A stretch of 64,000 nucleotides of DNA from Cordylochernes scorpioides. Its lineage: Eukaryota; Arthropoda; Arachnida; Pseudoscorpiones; Chernetidae. The notes under the pieces were generated by a model. The model saw only the letters and a program-made list of their open reading frames with translations, made no database searches and had not been told where the DNA came from. Made by a program: the position numbers and the translations under genes. Every line of letters begins with the position of its first letter. The first letter of the stretch is position 1. The stretch is taken from NCBI GenBank assembly GCA_030710605.1, contig CP092884.1, forward strand, positions 18,891,483-18,955,482, in the 5' to 3' direction. Below, one piece after another: positions 40,829-53,568 of this stretch.

Positions 40829-43139
40829 GTTGCCTGCTGGTGGTGTAGGGGCAGGGAAAACAGACATTTTTTTATGTCACTGAAGAACCTGAATGTTTCT
40901 ATCTTTGAAGCCATTGACTTCATTACGGCGCTCTAGGGTTTTACTCTGGTGGGCGTGGGAGGGAGCCCACCAGGGGAGGGGGATCAGGGATCCCGCCTCT
41001 CGTCCTTACACTGCCAGTAGGATGAAACAGTGCCTTATCCTGGATTCTTGAGCAACTAGGATGATGCTCTCCAAAGAAGCGAATAGAATATGAACTCTGA
41101 ATTCCTGTGGAATATTACAGACGAAGGTTTTGGCGATTTGTGCCCGATGCATCTCTAAAGAAGAAGATGCTATTACAATTATAATTGACAAAGGTGTGAA
41201 AGTTTTTTTTCTGACAAGCCTCTAACGGAGTCGAGCCCAAGTCAATGTATTGAAGGGTTAAATGACCCATTTGTTAAAAAATATCGTCTTCAATTATGAA
41301 AATTTTCAATATATATATATTGAGCGCGAATTATTATAATAATATTTTATATGGCTATTAGAAATATGTGAAACCAATGTTTCAACTTTTCAGACAACGG
41401 ATGAATTATTGATGATACTGAAAAAAGAATAAAAATCAATTTGATGATGTAAATATATAATGAGTCTATAAATGATAAATATAAATTCCGAAAGCATAAG
41501 CAAATAAACACTGTATTTTTGTGGAAAATTTCATGTGAAACCTTTGGCATTGGGTACTCAATTTTTCCATTATGAAGAAGATTTCATTGCAAGAAGAATT
41601 GATAAGGTTATAAACGTCTTTTATCTGACGAGAAAATGATGCCTCTTCAAATTTAATCGAGCCCAAACCAACATATAATGAGGTTGTAAATGATCAGTCT
41701 ATATTCCAAAATAAACGGAAATTTCCATTTTCTTTATCTCCACCGAAGAAAAACACGAAGCTCAGCCGCCGCGTTGTCGCACGGCCAGAGATGGAATTGA
41801 AGTATTAGGATGTATTACGCAATCAGTCCTGAAGCTATAAAATGGAAATAGAAATTTACATAGCAAACCCAACTTCATACTCTTCTGCCGATATCTTTTT
41901 GTAATGAATGCAACATCTAAGACAGTGTCCTTGTCTATCTTATATACTCACGCTACACTACTACATTCACTCTAGTTGTTATTCTGAGTCTTCTTGGAAT
42001 ATAAGGAAAGCTCTCCAAGGATGAAGAACGTGGTCGCGAATATCAATCCACACTACCATGGGCTGACGTTACCTTTCTTAATGCACAGATTTCTAAATTA
42101 CTTATCCTATTTCACTGTACTCTCCTGCTCTATATAAACTTGCCGGCTTCAACGGTCTCAAGACCTCAATCTGACTGTAGTTGCCACAGATGCACTTATA
42201 CTATCAACCGTTATTTTATGAAGCTAAATTCTATTTTTTTTTCTTATTGTTTCATACACCTTCTCATTAGCTTGGACTTATGAATAGAAAATATCATTTC
42301 TATTATTATTCATATTAAGTTTTGAAAATTATATTTTTATACATGTCGTGAACTCTCTTACGAAAGTCCGCTAATAAGGGAGAAATATATCCCTCTCAGA
42401 TAGACAGTTAATCGTAACCTACCACTCGGTTTTTGAAGTCGATAGCCAAGCGGCTTCGTGTTTGTTAAAGAAGACAAGACACACGGTGAATTCAGGAAAC
42501 AAGAAGCTCTCAAACAATAATGATGGAAATAGGGTGGTTCTTAAACCATGGGTGATTTGAGGTGTGCACAAGGCATGGTGGGAAATTGGCTGAAATCCCT
42601 GAATCAGATGGAAGATTAACTAGAGTGACATCAGGCCTTGACTATGAATCCTGCTCATGTCCGCTGCTGATCTGTCAACTCTCTGATACCCGTGGCAACT
42701 CTGATTGCTCCTGTCTGCTGTGAAAACCTGACTGATATCCGTGCTACTCCTGTGCCATCTGAACTCGACCTGAGGGCCACCTGATTTAGGAGACCAATCA
42801 GATGGTGACACGTCATAGGGAAATGGCAGACACGTTTGGATAGGGGAAGAAGCATTTATTTTTTAGCTCTGTGCACCCTTTATGATTCACCAAGGTTATT
42901 TAACTGACTTACTTCCAGTCTTTGTCAGAGCGCTGAATTTTATTTTAACTTTTGTTATTCTTTTGTTAAAGAATTAGTTTATTTAAAATATATATGAGAT
43001 ATAGAAGGATTTTTTATATGGTGCATGATTTTTTACATATCGCCAATCCTAACAAATTTATTCAATGCTTGCATTGGACTAAATTATTATCCAATTGCCT
43101 GAAGAGAAGCATCTTTTATGATAATTAAAAACCAAATAA
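40829..43139. other. Intergenic sequence, no recognised gene
   Basis: 2.3 kb. A G-rich patch (about 40840-41010) contains GTGGGCGTGGGAGGGAGCCCACC, and 42620-42830 is GC-balanced, but no reading frame resembles a known protein. Confidence 0.45.
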
Positions 43140-45207
43140 AGATAATTATAATGAACCAAAGGCCTACCGACCTCTATGTCTGTCATCTAATCTTGGCAAA
43201 TTTTTGAGGACTTAATTCACATCAGATTCTTAAATCATATCAATGCTAATAATGTTATGCCTACAAGCAAAGTCTACAATCTCTGCCCTACACGAAATAA
43301 ATAAAATAAGTCTCCAAAGAAAGGAAACAGATGTTACGGCCTTGGTTGCTGTGGATATCAGCGGAGCATTCGACAACGCTTGACATCCTGCAATCATTCA
43401 ACAATTGGGCAAATCAAACTTTCCAGCGCCACTAATTCAAATAGTTATTTCATATCTCGAAGATCGAAAGGTAGAGCTAAGATACTTAAACTCAAAATAT
43501 ACAAAAATGGTAAATAAGGGATGCCCTCAAGGTGTAATTATTTCTACAATTCTTTGGAATATAATATTAAATGATTTCATTTTATCTTTTAGTGAAAATT
43601 TCGCAAAAGCCATAGCATTTGCCGATGATTTGTGGTTTGGGGCTCTAGCATACAGGATCTTCAGTTCAAAATTATAAAAAGTCTGAATAATATTAATAAC
43701 TAGCGGACGTACCCGGCTTCGCCCGAGGTTTTACCCGAGTAAAGGTTTGTCTAGCGAACATTTGTTAAAACAATTCTCTAAAAACTTATTTAAAAAAAAA
43801 GATATATTTTGATAATTTGAAACTCGTAAATTTGAATCTCTCGATAAAGTGAACATTTTTTCCCGGTCCCTGTGTGCCGTGTCATCCTGAATTTTGTCTT
43901 TCCTAATTTTCTACCTTAGAAAATCATAGTTTTATCTAGTGAACATTTTTCCCGTGTCACATTGCCGTGTCATTCTGAGATAATCTTACTTTTGATAAAT
44001 AATATTTAAGATAACAAACTTAGTGATAAGAAAACTTGTTATCATCGTCACAATGGGGCGCTGCTTGCGAGTTAAATCTACAAATCTGCAAATAACTCTA
44101 AGGATATTCAAGATATTCATGAAATTATTTTTCAAAAACCTTCTCGGTGATATACCTAATAATATCCCAAAATTTCACGGCGATTGGATGTATGGTTTTT
44201 GAATCTATAGAGTACAGACAAACAGACAGACATTCAATTTTATATATATAGATTGGTGTGAGAAAGTAAAACTCTTAATAAGTTTAAATATTTCTGGTAT
44301 ATTCTGCCTACACAATTACCAAAAATTTCCTATAAACTTTGACGGTTTAAATATTCAACCATCAGAAACTATAAAGATTTTGAGAGTTATTTTTCGCAAC
44401 CACAGACATAGAAATGAAATTTATTTTGGACCACACACGTTGACAATATAATTAACAGGGCTATGAAATTTAAGAATGCGCTATTTTCATTATGTGCACG
44501 TACTTGGGGAATTGATTCGAGGCGCAGATTGATTTTATACAAAGCGGTGATACTTACTATGTTAAGCTATGCATCAAATACCTGGTTACCTTTTATCAAT
44601 GCAGCAAAGCGTTCAAAGTTGAATTCTATACAGTTCCATATTTTAATTAGGTGCATTCATGTTTACAAAAGATCATCTTCTTACATTACTCATATTCTGG
44701 CCAAAACTCCTATGCTGACCGACTACCTTGAATTATCACTAATTAGATACAATATGAAGAATTCTCTGACAGACCAAACAATAAATAAGCCCCTTTAAAT
44801 GAATTGAATAAATTATATATCAATTCAGATTCAGATTTTATCTTTCTCAAACTAATCCAACGTTCAAGAATTTTTTTCCGAGAGATGTACCAAGCTTCAT
44901 TGCTCCTGATAAATACACTACTTTGTTCTTCACAGGCAAAGGACTCTTTTTAAGTTTTCTCTTTGACTTGAGAGTTATAAATGATCCAACATGTGAATGC
45001 TGTCTAGATGTTGAAACACCAGAGCATCTTTTGTCGGCTTGCCCTCCGACTAACCAAATTTTACTTGCTTATTTTGACATAATGCCAAATCATCTTTCTG
45101 CATATACTCAATCTTATGAACACTTTGGCAAGTTTAGAGCAATTTGTACACGGATTTATGGATCACTTCTAATTCATCGTGTAAATAATTCTAATATAAC
45201 ACAATAG
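43140..45207 (+). pseudogene. Non-LTR retrotransposon (LINE) RT fragment, split by a Helitron
   Basis: R1/Jockey-type LINE pol. Before the break: AYRPLCLSSNLGK (43162-43200), LVAVDISGAFDN, KGCPQGVIISTILWN and the catalytic FADD (near 43618). After 44253: the thumb and downstream part (RRLILYKAVILTMLSYASNT, LAKTPM) and the C-terminal Cys/His cluster (CECCLDVETPEHLLSAC) at about 44993-45045. Multiple stops and frameshifts occur; the endonuclease and ORF1 are absent. The 553-bp insertion at 43700-44252 divides the gene. Confidence 0.85.
43700..44252 (-). mobile_element. Non-autonomous Helitron inserted in the LINE
   Basis: Read on the minus strand it begins TCTATATATATAAAATTG and ends CCGGGTACGTCCGCTAG, that is 5'-TC and 3'-CTAG (CTRR), and it sits exactly between an A and a T of the LINE, as Helitrons do, without target duplication. 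A GC-rich imperfect hairpin (CGGGCGAAGCCGGG) precedes the CTAG by about ten bases. The LINE reading frame resumes directly across the junction, which fixes both ends. No coding capacity. Confidence 0.8.
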
Positions 45208-47470
45208 TCTGATAGACTTCGTGCTTCTGTAATAATAAAATTTAAAAATATTATAGAGAAACATAAATTAATCACAATTAAGAAAAATGTAGCTGAGATG
45301 GAATGTCTTCAAGGTTAGGGTTAATGTTTATAAATTGTGTCAGATTTATACCCTGTGGGTTAAGGAAAATAATTAGGAAGGATGAACAAACATATTTTTC
45401 AAGACAAAATAGGAAATAATTCGAACGAATTATTTAGAGTAGTAAATAAAAATTTGAAAAATTATACTCGATTTTTATAAAGTTGGGATTTAAATTTATA
45501 GACTGGGTGTGGTCTTAGTGCAGAACAGTGGATGCAAGAAGTTGTGATTTTATCGAAAGAAGGATATGAAGATAGGCAGACGATAAATAAGTTCTACAAG
45601 AAAGAGTCCAGGTGGGAATACTCTGCATGGCGAGAAAAGAAAAATCCAAAGCCATGTTTCATCGGCAATTTCCATTGAACTTATCCGTATAACTTGGTTT
45701 GAGAAAAAGAAAAATACTTAAATTGAAGGCTTGCTCATGGTGGAGCTGAAGTTTAACCACTGAGCTGCTGAGAAAAAAAACAAGAGAAAAAGACCTGGCT
45801 AACTCTAATCTACGCAAGGGTCGGGAAATGATACACTGCGGGATTAAGTTAGTTTCAAGGGTTGAAAAAAAAAGGTTGGTAGACCTATGCGCTGCATTGA
45901 TTTGCTAATGATGTGGGTGAAGTTTGTTCTCTGCGCCGTTGAAATTAAATTTTGCCATACCTGTAGGGTTGGGAAAAAATGTTAGCTTTGGGCGAATGGG
46001 GTTGGTTGCACTCCATAGGTAGGATGTTGAGAGATAAAAAAAAAGTACCTGGCTAACTCTAATCTACGCAAAAGTCAAGAAATTATACATTGCAGGATTA
46101 GGTTAGTTTCAAATTACAAAATAAAAAATATTAGTCATATGCTCAGGAGTGATTTCTAATACAAGACGGGTGGAAAATAAGAGCGAGATCAAGGGATATC
46201 AAAATGAAGAGGAAAGTAAAACCCAGTGTGTTTGAATATATATTTTTGAATACATGATTATTCACAGCGTCATCATGGTTTTATACAGTTTTCTCTTCGT
46301 GGTCTAAGCGTAAATTTTAATAGTTGGATAAATGCTATGATAAAAATTGAAAACGTTAAAATGAATTGAAAATGATTGGAGATACAAGAATAAAGATAAA
46401 CATTTTAAAAGTGTCGTTGAATGATATAAAAATTGGAATTTAAAATGGTTGGGTTTATATAAAAATTGAATTTGAAAATGTGTATAAATTATATACATGA
46501 GAGATTGTTTATTGTTGAGCGCTTTTTTGCTATTGGTCACTCAGGGTAAGGTTTGCTAGTCAGTGCTATGTAGTTTGTGGATATTAGGTTTGTTAAAATA
46601 CTCGAGTTTTAATATAATGTTTTCGAGCCATGTTCTTATGTTGTATGTTTTTGTGTGTCGTATATATAGTTTAAGTTGTTTATAATCGAATTGGTGTGGA
46701 ATTCATTATGATATTGAGCCAAATGGAAACATGTAATGAGAAAAGTTTGGCTTAAGAGGAAAAGAAAAATCGAGAGAGAGAGAGACAAACGGGGGGAGGA
46801 GGAGTTTCGCCGATGTCGTTTGAACAGGAAAAAAAGGGCGAATTTATTTGTGGCGACTCCAGGTGGGAAGGGGGTGCCATACCTGAAAATATGTAGTCTG
46901 AAGACATCTCTAGTGGCTCTAAGTTCTTGGATGGAATTTTGTGTTGTGGTTGCGTTTATTTTTTTTTTGTTTTTGTTTTGTTTAATGTACTGTAGAAAAC
47001 TATGGCTTGAAAGATCTCCTGAAATCTTAAAGATGAGAGAAAGCAACTTGTATGTGTTGGTTAGAAATGTATGTAGTGTACCTAACAGTGAAGTAACTGT
47101 CAAGAATATTTCTTCTTTGAGTTGGTATAGTCGGGAAAGTGGTAGAAGGAAGGTACCGAGGTACATCAAAATGACAATGAATAAAGCGGAGCTAGGTAGT
47201 GTTAAAAGTAAAATGAGGAAGATCGAATTAAATATTCTGAAAGTTTTAAAAGTATATAGGAATGTTTTTGTAATCGAGGTTTTGTACTGGTGTTTGTAAT
47301 TGGATTTAAAAATGATTTCTGGTGTTCAGGAATATATACTCTGGAGAGTAATGTTGTGGGATAGGGATGCAGTGAAGTGGATTTATTTGTTTGTTCTGTG
47401 GTGGAATTTGATGTGGTAGTTTGTATTTCGGCAAAGCGCGTGGCTGTAAATATATTCGCTTAGAAATGTC
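45208..47470. other. Intergenic sequence with a short direct repeat
   Basis: A roughly 90-base segment (CCTGGCTAACTCTAATCTACGCAA...) occurs at about 45796-45880 and again at 46048-46120. A 187-codon frame at 46736-47299 has a hydrophobic centre but is low-complexity at both ends and matches nothing I know; the region could be a decayed 3' end of the Gypsy copy that follows. Confidence 0.4.
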
Positions 47471-48670
47471 TGAAAGGATCACTGTTTCGTGAGAAGTTTT
47501 TCACCAGTTTGAAATAGATCTGGAGTGAGATGTATGAATAGATTTAAATCGGGGATGTTATGTGGACGATGTGTGTTGGTAATTATCGGTGGGGTTATTT
47601 TGTTATAATATTTCAATATATTGACGACCTCTCGGTTTAGCGGTCTGTTATGTCTATTTATTTTCACCACATTGGGCGAAAGGAACTCCAGGATTTCATA
47701 TGGACGCGTGAAATGTGGAATTAATTTACTTATATTCGGGTAGTGGTGAGTCTAAACTAAGAGGAGGTCTCCGGACTCTAAGTGTGGAGTTTTGTAACGT
47801 CTGTTAAAATGCGTTTGTCGCATGTCTGTCTTGGTTGTCTCTGTGTGAATTTGGTCGTGCGGTGTGGAGGCCAGGGTATGGTTTGATGTATTCTGTGAGT
47901 TCGGAGGGTAGTGTTCCAAACAGTAAATAGCTTGGAGGGTATTTGGTAACTGTGTGGAGCGTTTTGTTGTAGATGGTCGTGAATTTTCCAATAGGAGTAA
48001 CTTAAGCTTGCGTGTTAGAGTGGCGTTTAGGTGCTCACATAAACCGTTAGCTTGTGCGTTGTTACTAGTTGTTGTGATTGGTTTAATGTTTCTGTTTATC
48101 AGGAATCTCCTAAATTTGGGAGATGTAAATGCAAGAGCTCTATTTGTGAGAAGGCGTTTCGGAGTACCAACCTGGAATACCCGTTTAATGACCTGTTGGT
48201 GGGTTCGATTGCTGGTTGACCTTGACGCTACAGTCCACGCATATCTCGTGAGATAGTTTACGGCTACGTGTAAATAGATTTTTGCCTTATTTGGCAAATC
48301 CCGCGATAGTGTGGAGAGAGACTAGGTCAGATGGGTTCCTAGAACCCAAATAGTAGGACCTCTAGTTGTTTGGCCGGCTGACAAACCTAACAGGTTTTTA
48401 CTGAATGTGCGATATCTTTTGGTATCCCTTTCCAGTATTACTGGGCATGATGAGTCGGGTCATTTGGGAGATGCCTGGGTGATTGTATTGCGTGTTTGTA
48501 CTGTGTGCAGGACTTTTTAAGTGTGTTTGGAATGAGTATTTTAGTCACTTCCCTGCAGGTGATGGTGTGGAATCCGCTGTGATAAATTGTCAGTTCATAT
48601 TTTCAAGGTAGGGCGAGCTGATTGCTTTTAATGAGGAAGACGTCTAAGAATCAACAAAACGGTTTTCGAT
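47471..48670 (-). pseudogene. Decayed Gypsy integrase region related to element A
   Basis: On the minus strand, segments closely parallel element A's integrase: YLHVAVNYLTRYAW, QVIKRVFQVGTPKRLLTNRA, FLINRNIKPITTTSNNAQAN, then the C-terminal part (TPHLESGDLLLV and NRPLNREVVNILKYYN). The catalytic second D reads N (LLTNRA) and the later E reads H (LCEHLN), so it is inactive besides having frameshifts. An older branch of the same family. Confidence 0.85.
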
Positions 48671-49479
48671 ATAATTATAATTCGAGCAAACATGAGCAAA
48701 ATTAAGTGAAATAAAAAAATAGTTATTCAGTTTCATGGCAAAATTAGAAATCATGAGAACAATTTGATTAAAAAACAAGGAATTTATTTAGAAATTAATA
48801 TTTTGAATTGGCCCTTATAAATAAGTTAGATATTGCATACTACCTCAATTTTATAAAAGTGCTTCTATCTCGTTATATTGGTTCTTAATATAATTGTTAA
48901 TATAATATTATCTCTCAATATGCAAAGGTGGTTTTAATTGTGTGTAATGTATTTTGACTCAATTGAAGAGACCAGATGACAAAGGAATAAATACAACATA
49001 AGAAAGAAGCAGGATTCAGTCAAGTAGGTCCGTTGAAAATACGGTGTGATAATTAGCACGCCTGCTGCAAACATTTTGAACTTTTTTATGTTCAAAATAT
49101 ATCTAAAAACACACAGCGCACGACGTGCGAAGAGTTCGAGAAGGTAAGGAAAGGCGCAGAGCGCGGATATAGGTAGTAAGTGACAGAGGCTTTTTAGGTT
49201 GACAGTGCAGAGAGTAGTTTGATGCAATCACGGGTTGAAGATGGCTCGAAGATAGCGCAAGTACAGTTCCTACATGCAAGAAAATTGGGTTCAGTCAAAT
49301 GTCAGTTCGGTGGCGAGATTAGGTTCGAGAGTAGGCGTTATCAGAAGATGAGAAGATCAGTATTTCATCGCCGAGAGGCGAATGACAGGGCAGGTGGAGG
49401 ACCAGGCATCATGGTTGGAAGAAAGGCTCTTGGGATGACAGTGGAAAAATTTCAGGATGCAAGGGCCGGAGATAAAGGT
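48671..49479. other. AT-rich spacer
   Basis: No gene recognised. Confidence 0.4.
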
Positions 49480-49615
49480 TAACATGATTCCGTTATGATC
49501 ACTGGAGTCACAGTCGAAGCATTGATTGGCGAGACTGGTGCATCTGAAGGCGTTGTGTCCTAAGCCGCAGCACCTGAAACAAACTTTGACGCTAGGTGTC
49601 TTGTTCCATCTCCAG
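49480..49615 (-). pseudogene. Zinc-knuckle fragment of a LINE ORF1 (gag-like) protein
   Basis: Minus strand reads CFRCCGLGHNAFRC, a CX2CX4HX4C knuckle, followed by CFDCDSSDH, the start of a second. This paired arrangement is usual in ORF1 proteins of R1/Jockey-type LINEs. Sequence downstream on the same strand (to about 49220) is interrupted by stops. Truncated at 49620 by the palindromic repeat. Confidence 0.6.
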
Positions 49616-49619
49616 GAAG

Positions 49620-50375
49620 TTTATTTAACTATCTCCGTGTTATTTGGCCAACCCAATTTCTTGATAAATCAATTTTTTTCACATGAAAAGCGTATTTAGG
49701 CAAACTTGGCCTAAAATGCCCCTTTCTTGATTTCTCTAGAAGCTTCTGGGACCAGATTTTAGTCGTAGAGTTAGAGTCTGCACCACGCTGACGAGTGCCA
49801 ACAGCCCGAAACGCGTTCGTAGTTGACTTTTCTTGATTTATCGAAATTGGGTTGGTTAAATATCACAGAGCAAGTTAAATAAACGTTTAGTTTATTTTTG
49901 CTCCACAAGATGGCGCTCTGCCATCTAGAAATGCTCATGTGAGCCTGTTCAGGATATGCCTTTTTTGTTTTTAATATCAAAACCTGACCTTTTTTGTTTT
50001 TTATTATTTTTTCACATATATATATTAAAGATAAAGAAGGAATTTCCTGACCACGAGCACATGTGCTTTTTAGTGGAGCAAAAATAAACAAACGTTTATT
50101 TAACTTGCTCCGTGATATTTGGCCAACCCAATTTTTTGATAAATCAAGAAAAGCCATCCACGATTATTATCATGGTACTGTCTTTGCTCTTTTATTGGCC
50201 AAATATCACGGAGCAAGTTAAATAAACGTTTAGTTTATTTTTGCCCCACTAGATGGCGTCTGTCATCTAAGAAGCATATGTGCTCGTGGTCAGGAAATGC
50301 CTTCTTTATTTTCAATATCAACACATGACCCACTTATCTTTTATTTTATTTTTTTAATTGTTTTTCATATATATA
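49620..50375. repeat. Composite of palindrome-rich repeats (inverted copies)
   Basis: Contains three diverged pieces of the repeat seen at 32.0-32.6 kb: 49625-49995 in rearranged order, 50035-50165 in the same orientation, and 50195-50345 inverted, ending GTGACCCACTTATCT-like, the reverse of the start of copy 1. The piece junction at about 50165-50195 makes a large foldback. Confidence 0.7.
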
Positions 50376-50719
50376 TAATACCGCGCGCGTTAAGAGAAAT
50401 TCAACATTTATATAATTTGTTATTTAGTTTAAACTTGTGAGGCTCGTTTTTTATATATATAATGAATAAATAGTTAGCATAAAGTAATATAAAGGGGGAA
50501 AAATGTAACACCAGCAAAACATCGGCGGTTAAGCGTCACAGGCTGGGTAAAAAAAGAATAAGCGAAGAGAAAGTTTTATAGAAAAGAGCAAAGACAGTAA
50601 CATGATAATAATTTCCAAATATTAAAATTAAGCTAAATAGAGAAAGATAATTTGTTTCGATCTAGTGTAAAACTGGAAGACACGTTATGAGATAATATAT
50701 TAATTTAATGGACCCAATT

Positions 50720-50830
50720 AGGAGGAATGAAAACCTCAAAGGTTAGACCAAATTAAAACCATAAAGGTTAGACCAAATGAAAACCATAAAGGTTAGACCA
50801 AATGAAAACCATAAAGGTTAGACTAAATGG
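50720..50830. repeat. Tandem repeat, 25-bp unit, about 4.5 copies
   Basis: Unit AAAGGTTAGACCAAATGAAAACCAT is repeated with few changes. Confidence 0.9.
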
Positions 50831-50999
50831 AAAGAGGATGGTACTCAGGCGGGCCTCTTCAGATGAAGACCTGAGCAGTAGTTTCGGCCATGTGTTCATT
50901 CCTAATAAACCATACCTCTTAGACCAAATAAAAAGAAAATATTGATTGAATGGAAATGGAGTAACAACAATTCTACAGATAAAACACAAATCACCCTGT

Positions 51000-52860
51000 A
51001 TTTTCAAATTTCCGTAGTTTCAAACTAAATTTTAAACGTTCTTTTTCTTTCTAGAAATTGAAACTGCAAGAAAAAAAGATATTAGAACTATAACAAAAGT
51101 ATAATTTTTAAGCAATCGATTCAAAACTTGTGGGTGTCAATACGGAAACAGGAAAGTTAAGACTAAATCCTTTGTCTGATGACGTCAAACAACCTGTCTT
51201 TGAAACAACAAAAACCATCAACCTGATCGGATGTAAACTTACATTTACGTAGTTCAAAACTATAATCCAAGATGTACTTTTTCTCTCTATTTTTTTTTAA
51301 GTATGAAAAAATAATAAATTATTACAACTATAAGATAACACGACATAATCCACTCAAATCTGATGTATGCGGCAACGATTAAACAAAATAATCAGCGTCG
51401 ACAGACCAATGATTAAATCCTTTGTATAATTATGACAACTTCAATGGATTATAAACAAAACACAGAACCAAAACATATCGGATTAAGTCTACATTCACCG
51501 TATTTACTATTTATAATCCAACATGTTTTAATTCACTTTACATATCAGGACAGGTGGAGAAAATAATTGAAATTCAAGAGGGTAATAATGAATTACTAGA
51601 ACTATTAGAAATTATTATTCATTCGAAACATATCAACAGAGGGTGATAATAAAGAAACAGAAAAAGGTTCCTCAATAAACCTAGGACTGGATCCTTTGTC
51701 TGATCATGGTAACTACAATGTATTCAAATCCCCGAACCTAATAAGATTAAGACATACCTTTCCCTTATTGCCAAACTATAATTCAAATTGTTTCAATTCA
51801 AACTTCATTCAAACTATATTTCAAATTGCAAGATTACCCTAATTTATCTAGCCAAACTTTTATAATATACAATTCTTTACGGGGCACAGAATTGGCAAAA
51901 TTGATTCTCCAATCTGCTTATGCGACCAAGAAGATCACAACCCTGAGCATATTTTGATCCGGTGGCCACTTGTTGCAGATTTGAGTGTACAATGTCAAAT
52001 GAACAGTTCTAGTTCAAGCCAAATGGTTTCCAGTAAAGAAGAATATAGATAATTTAACAAATTCTGTAGACTCTATCTCAAATGCCGTGGACCTGAATTA
52101 CATTAAGAATTGAAATTTCTAGTCTTAATTAGTATAATTTTTTTATTGATGTTATTGTTTTGGAATGTTCTATATTTGTGCCACTGGTTTAGTGGTTGTA
52201 ATTCTTAAGATATATTGAACTTATGATGATATGTGTGTAAATAATCTTTATTTCTTGCGTAATTTATTGCTCAAAAATTTAAATTTAAATAACTTTAACA
52301 CTCTCTCTAAAACTATAAATAATTTGTATATATATTTAAAACTATGTATATAAAATAGATTGAACATTTACACGCAAATATCGACATAGAATATAGCGTG
52401 TGTTTTGTAATAAAAAAATAAATTCAAAAATTGTGTTTATTCTTTCTAGATATTGGACTGCAAGAAAATAATAAAATATTAGGAATACAGTTAATGAATT
52501 ATTACAACTACAGGAAAATATACCCTATCCAAACAAATTAACAATTTGCATCAACATGGTAACAGGAAAGCTAACGTCAAAGGACAATGAAATAGATCCT
52601 TTGTCTGATGTTTGTAGGTTCAGACTATAATCCAAATTGTGTTTATTTACTCTAAATATTAGGACTGTAGGAAAATAATAAGATATTTGAAGTACAAGAC
52701 AATAGTAAATCATTAGGACTACAAGAATATACGACTAAATCCAAATAAGACAACAGTGTGCGTCAACACGGAAAGAGAAGAGTCAACTTCATCAGCCAAA
52801 GAATTAAATCCCTTGTCTGAAGAAGGTAACATTGCTGTACCGTAATACCTCACACCACCA
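51000..52860. repeat. Diverged tandem repeat, unit about 220-280 bp
   Basis: The signature TAAATCCTTTGTCTGATGA recurs in changed form at about 51166, 51411, 51690, 52590 and 52806, each preceded by an ACAACTA.AA-type stretch, GTCAACACGGAAACAGGAAAG-like words and followed by a GGTAAC-like word. Between 51780 and 52430 the array is interrupted. Confidence 0.7.
51880..52120 (+). pseudogene. 3' end fragment of a LINE
   Basis: The stretch encodes IDSPICLCDQEDHNPEHILI, matching the Cys/His cluster at the C-terminus of R1/Jockey-type LINE proteins. Too short and broken to be functional. It sits inside the diverged tandem repeat. Confidence 0.5.
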
Positions 52861-53110
52861 ATCTACATGGGTCAGTCCTAACGGTACTGTAGTCAATGAA
52901 CCTAATGAAAAATTAGGGAAAATACAGAAATAAAGATATAGTATTGGTGTCTCGGAATATTTAATTCATTAGTTTCTTTTAGTGTAAATAGAACATTTTT
53001 AAAAAACTTAGTTATTATTTGTTCTAAGTCCAATTATAAGAAAAAAACAGGAGAAAAAGAAGAGTGAATTTTTCCCCCTTTGAAAATATTTATAATAGCA
53101 GATAAATAAA

Positions 53111-53318
53111 TGTTGTATACATATATAAATATTTTGTTACCACAGAGTGTGTGTAAGCTCACAGGTAAATAGGCGCTTACCAAAACAGAAAAAAGTTCCT
53201 TTGTTCAATATTAGTTTCCCTTTTATATTTTGTTCTCTCTCTTGTAAATCAATAAATATAATGTTTAATTAAGAATTATTGGAATCAGTTTCATTAATAA
53301 TTCTAAGCAAAGTCAACA
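53111..53318 (+). repeat. 5' LTR of the Copia element
   Basis: 208 bp, TG...CA ends (TGTTGTATAC to AGTCAACA). Confidence 0.85.
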
Positions 53319-53320
53319 AT

Positions 53321-53332
53321 TGGTAGCAGAGC
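53321..53332 (+). promoter_or_regulatory. Primer-binding site, initiator tRNA-Met
   Basis: TGGTAGCAGAGC is the complement of the last 12 bases of animal initiator tRNA-Met, the common Copia primer. Confidence 0.8.
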
Positions 53333-53568
53333 GTGGTTATTTGATATAAAGCTCAAAACGAAAATATTTAATCTGAAGATTAAGCAAGAAGTTTATTCTG
53401 ATCGGTAAACTGAAGCACTTCTAAGAAGTTTAAAGGTATTTATATAGATTAAGTTAAATTATATCTATATATTGCATGTTTAAAAGCTACCCAATATTTA
53501 AATAAATTAAAAATATATATTTGTTTTTAAATTATATTGGTTTGTTTATATTAGCTCAAAAGGCGAAA

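Noticed and set aside
40829-41200. Possible exon on either strand after element D
   Set aside because: No paired splice sites around an open phase and no recognisable protein.
46736-47299. 187-codon plus-strand frame with a hydrophobic centre
   Set aside because: It starts from a low-complexity basic run, matches no known protein, and lies in a region of decayed transposons; not enough to call a gene.
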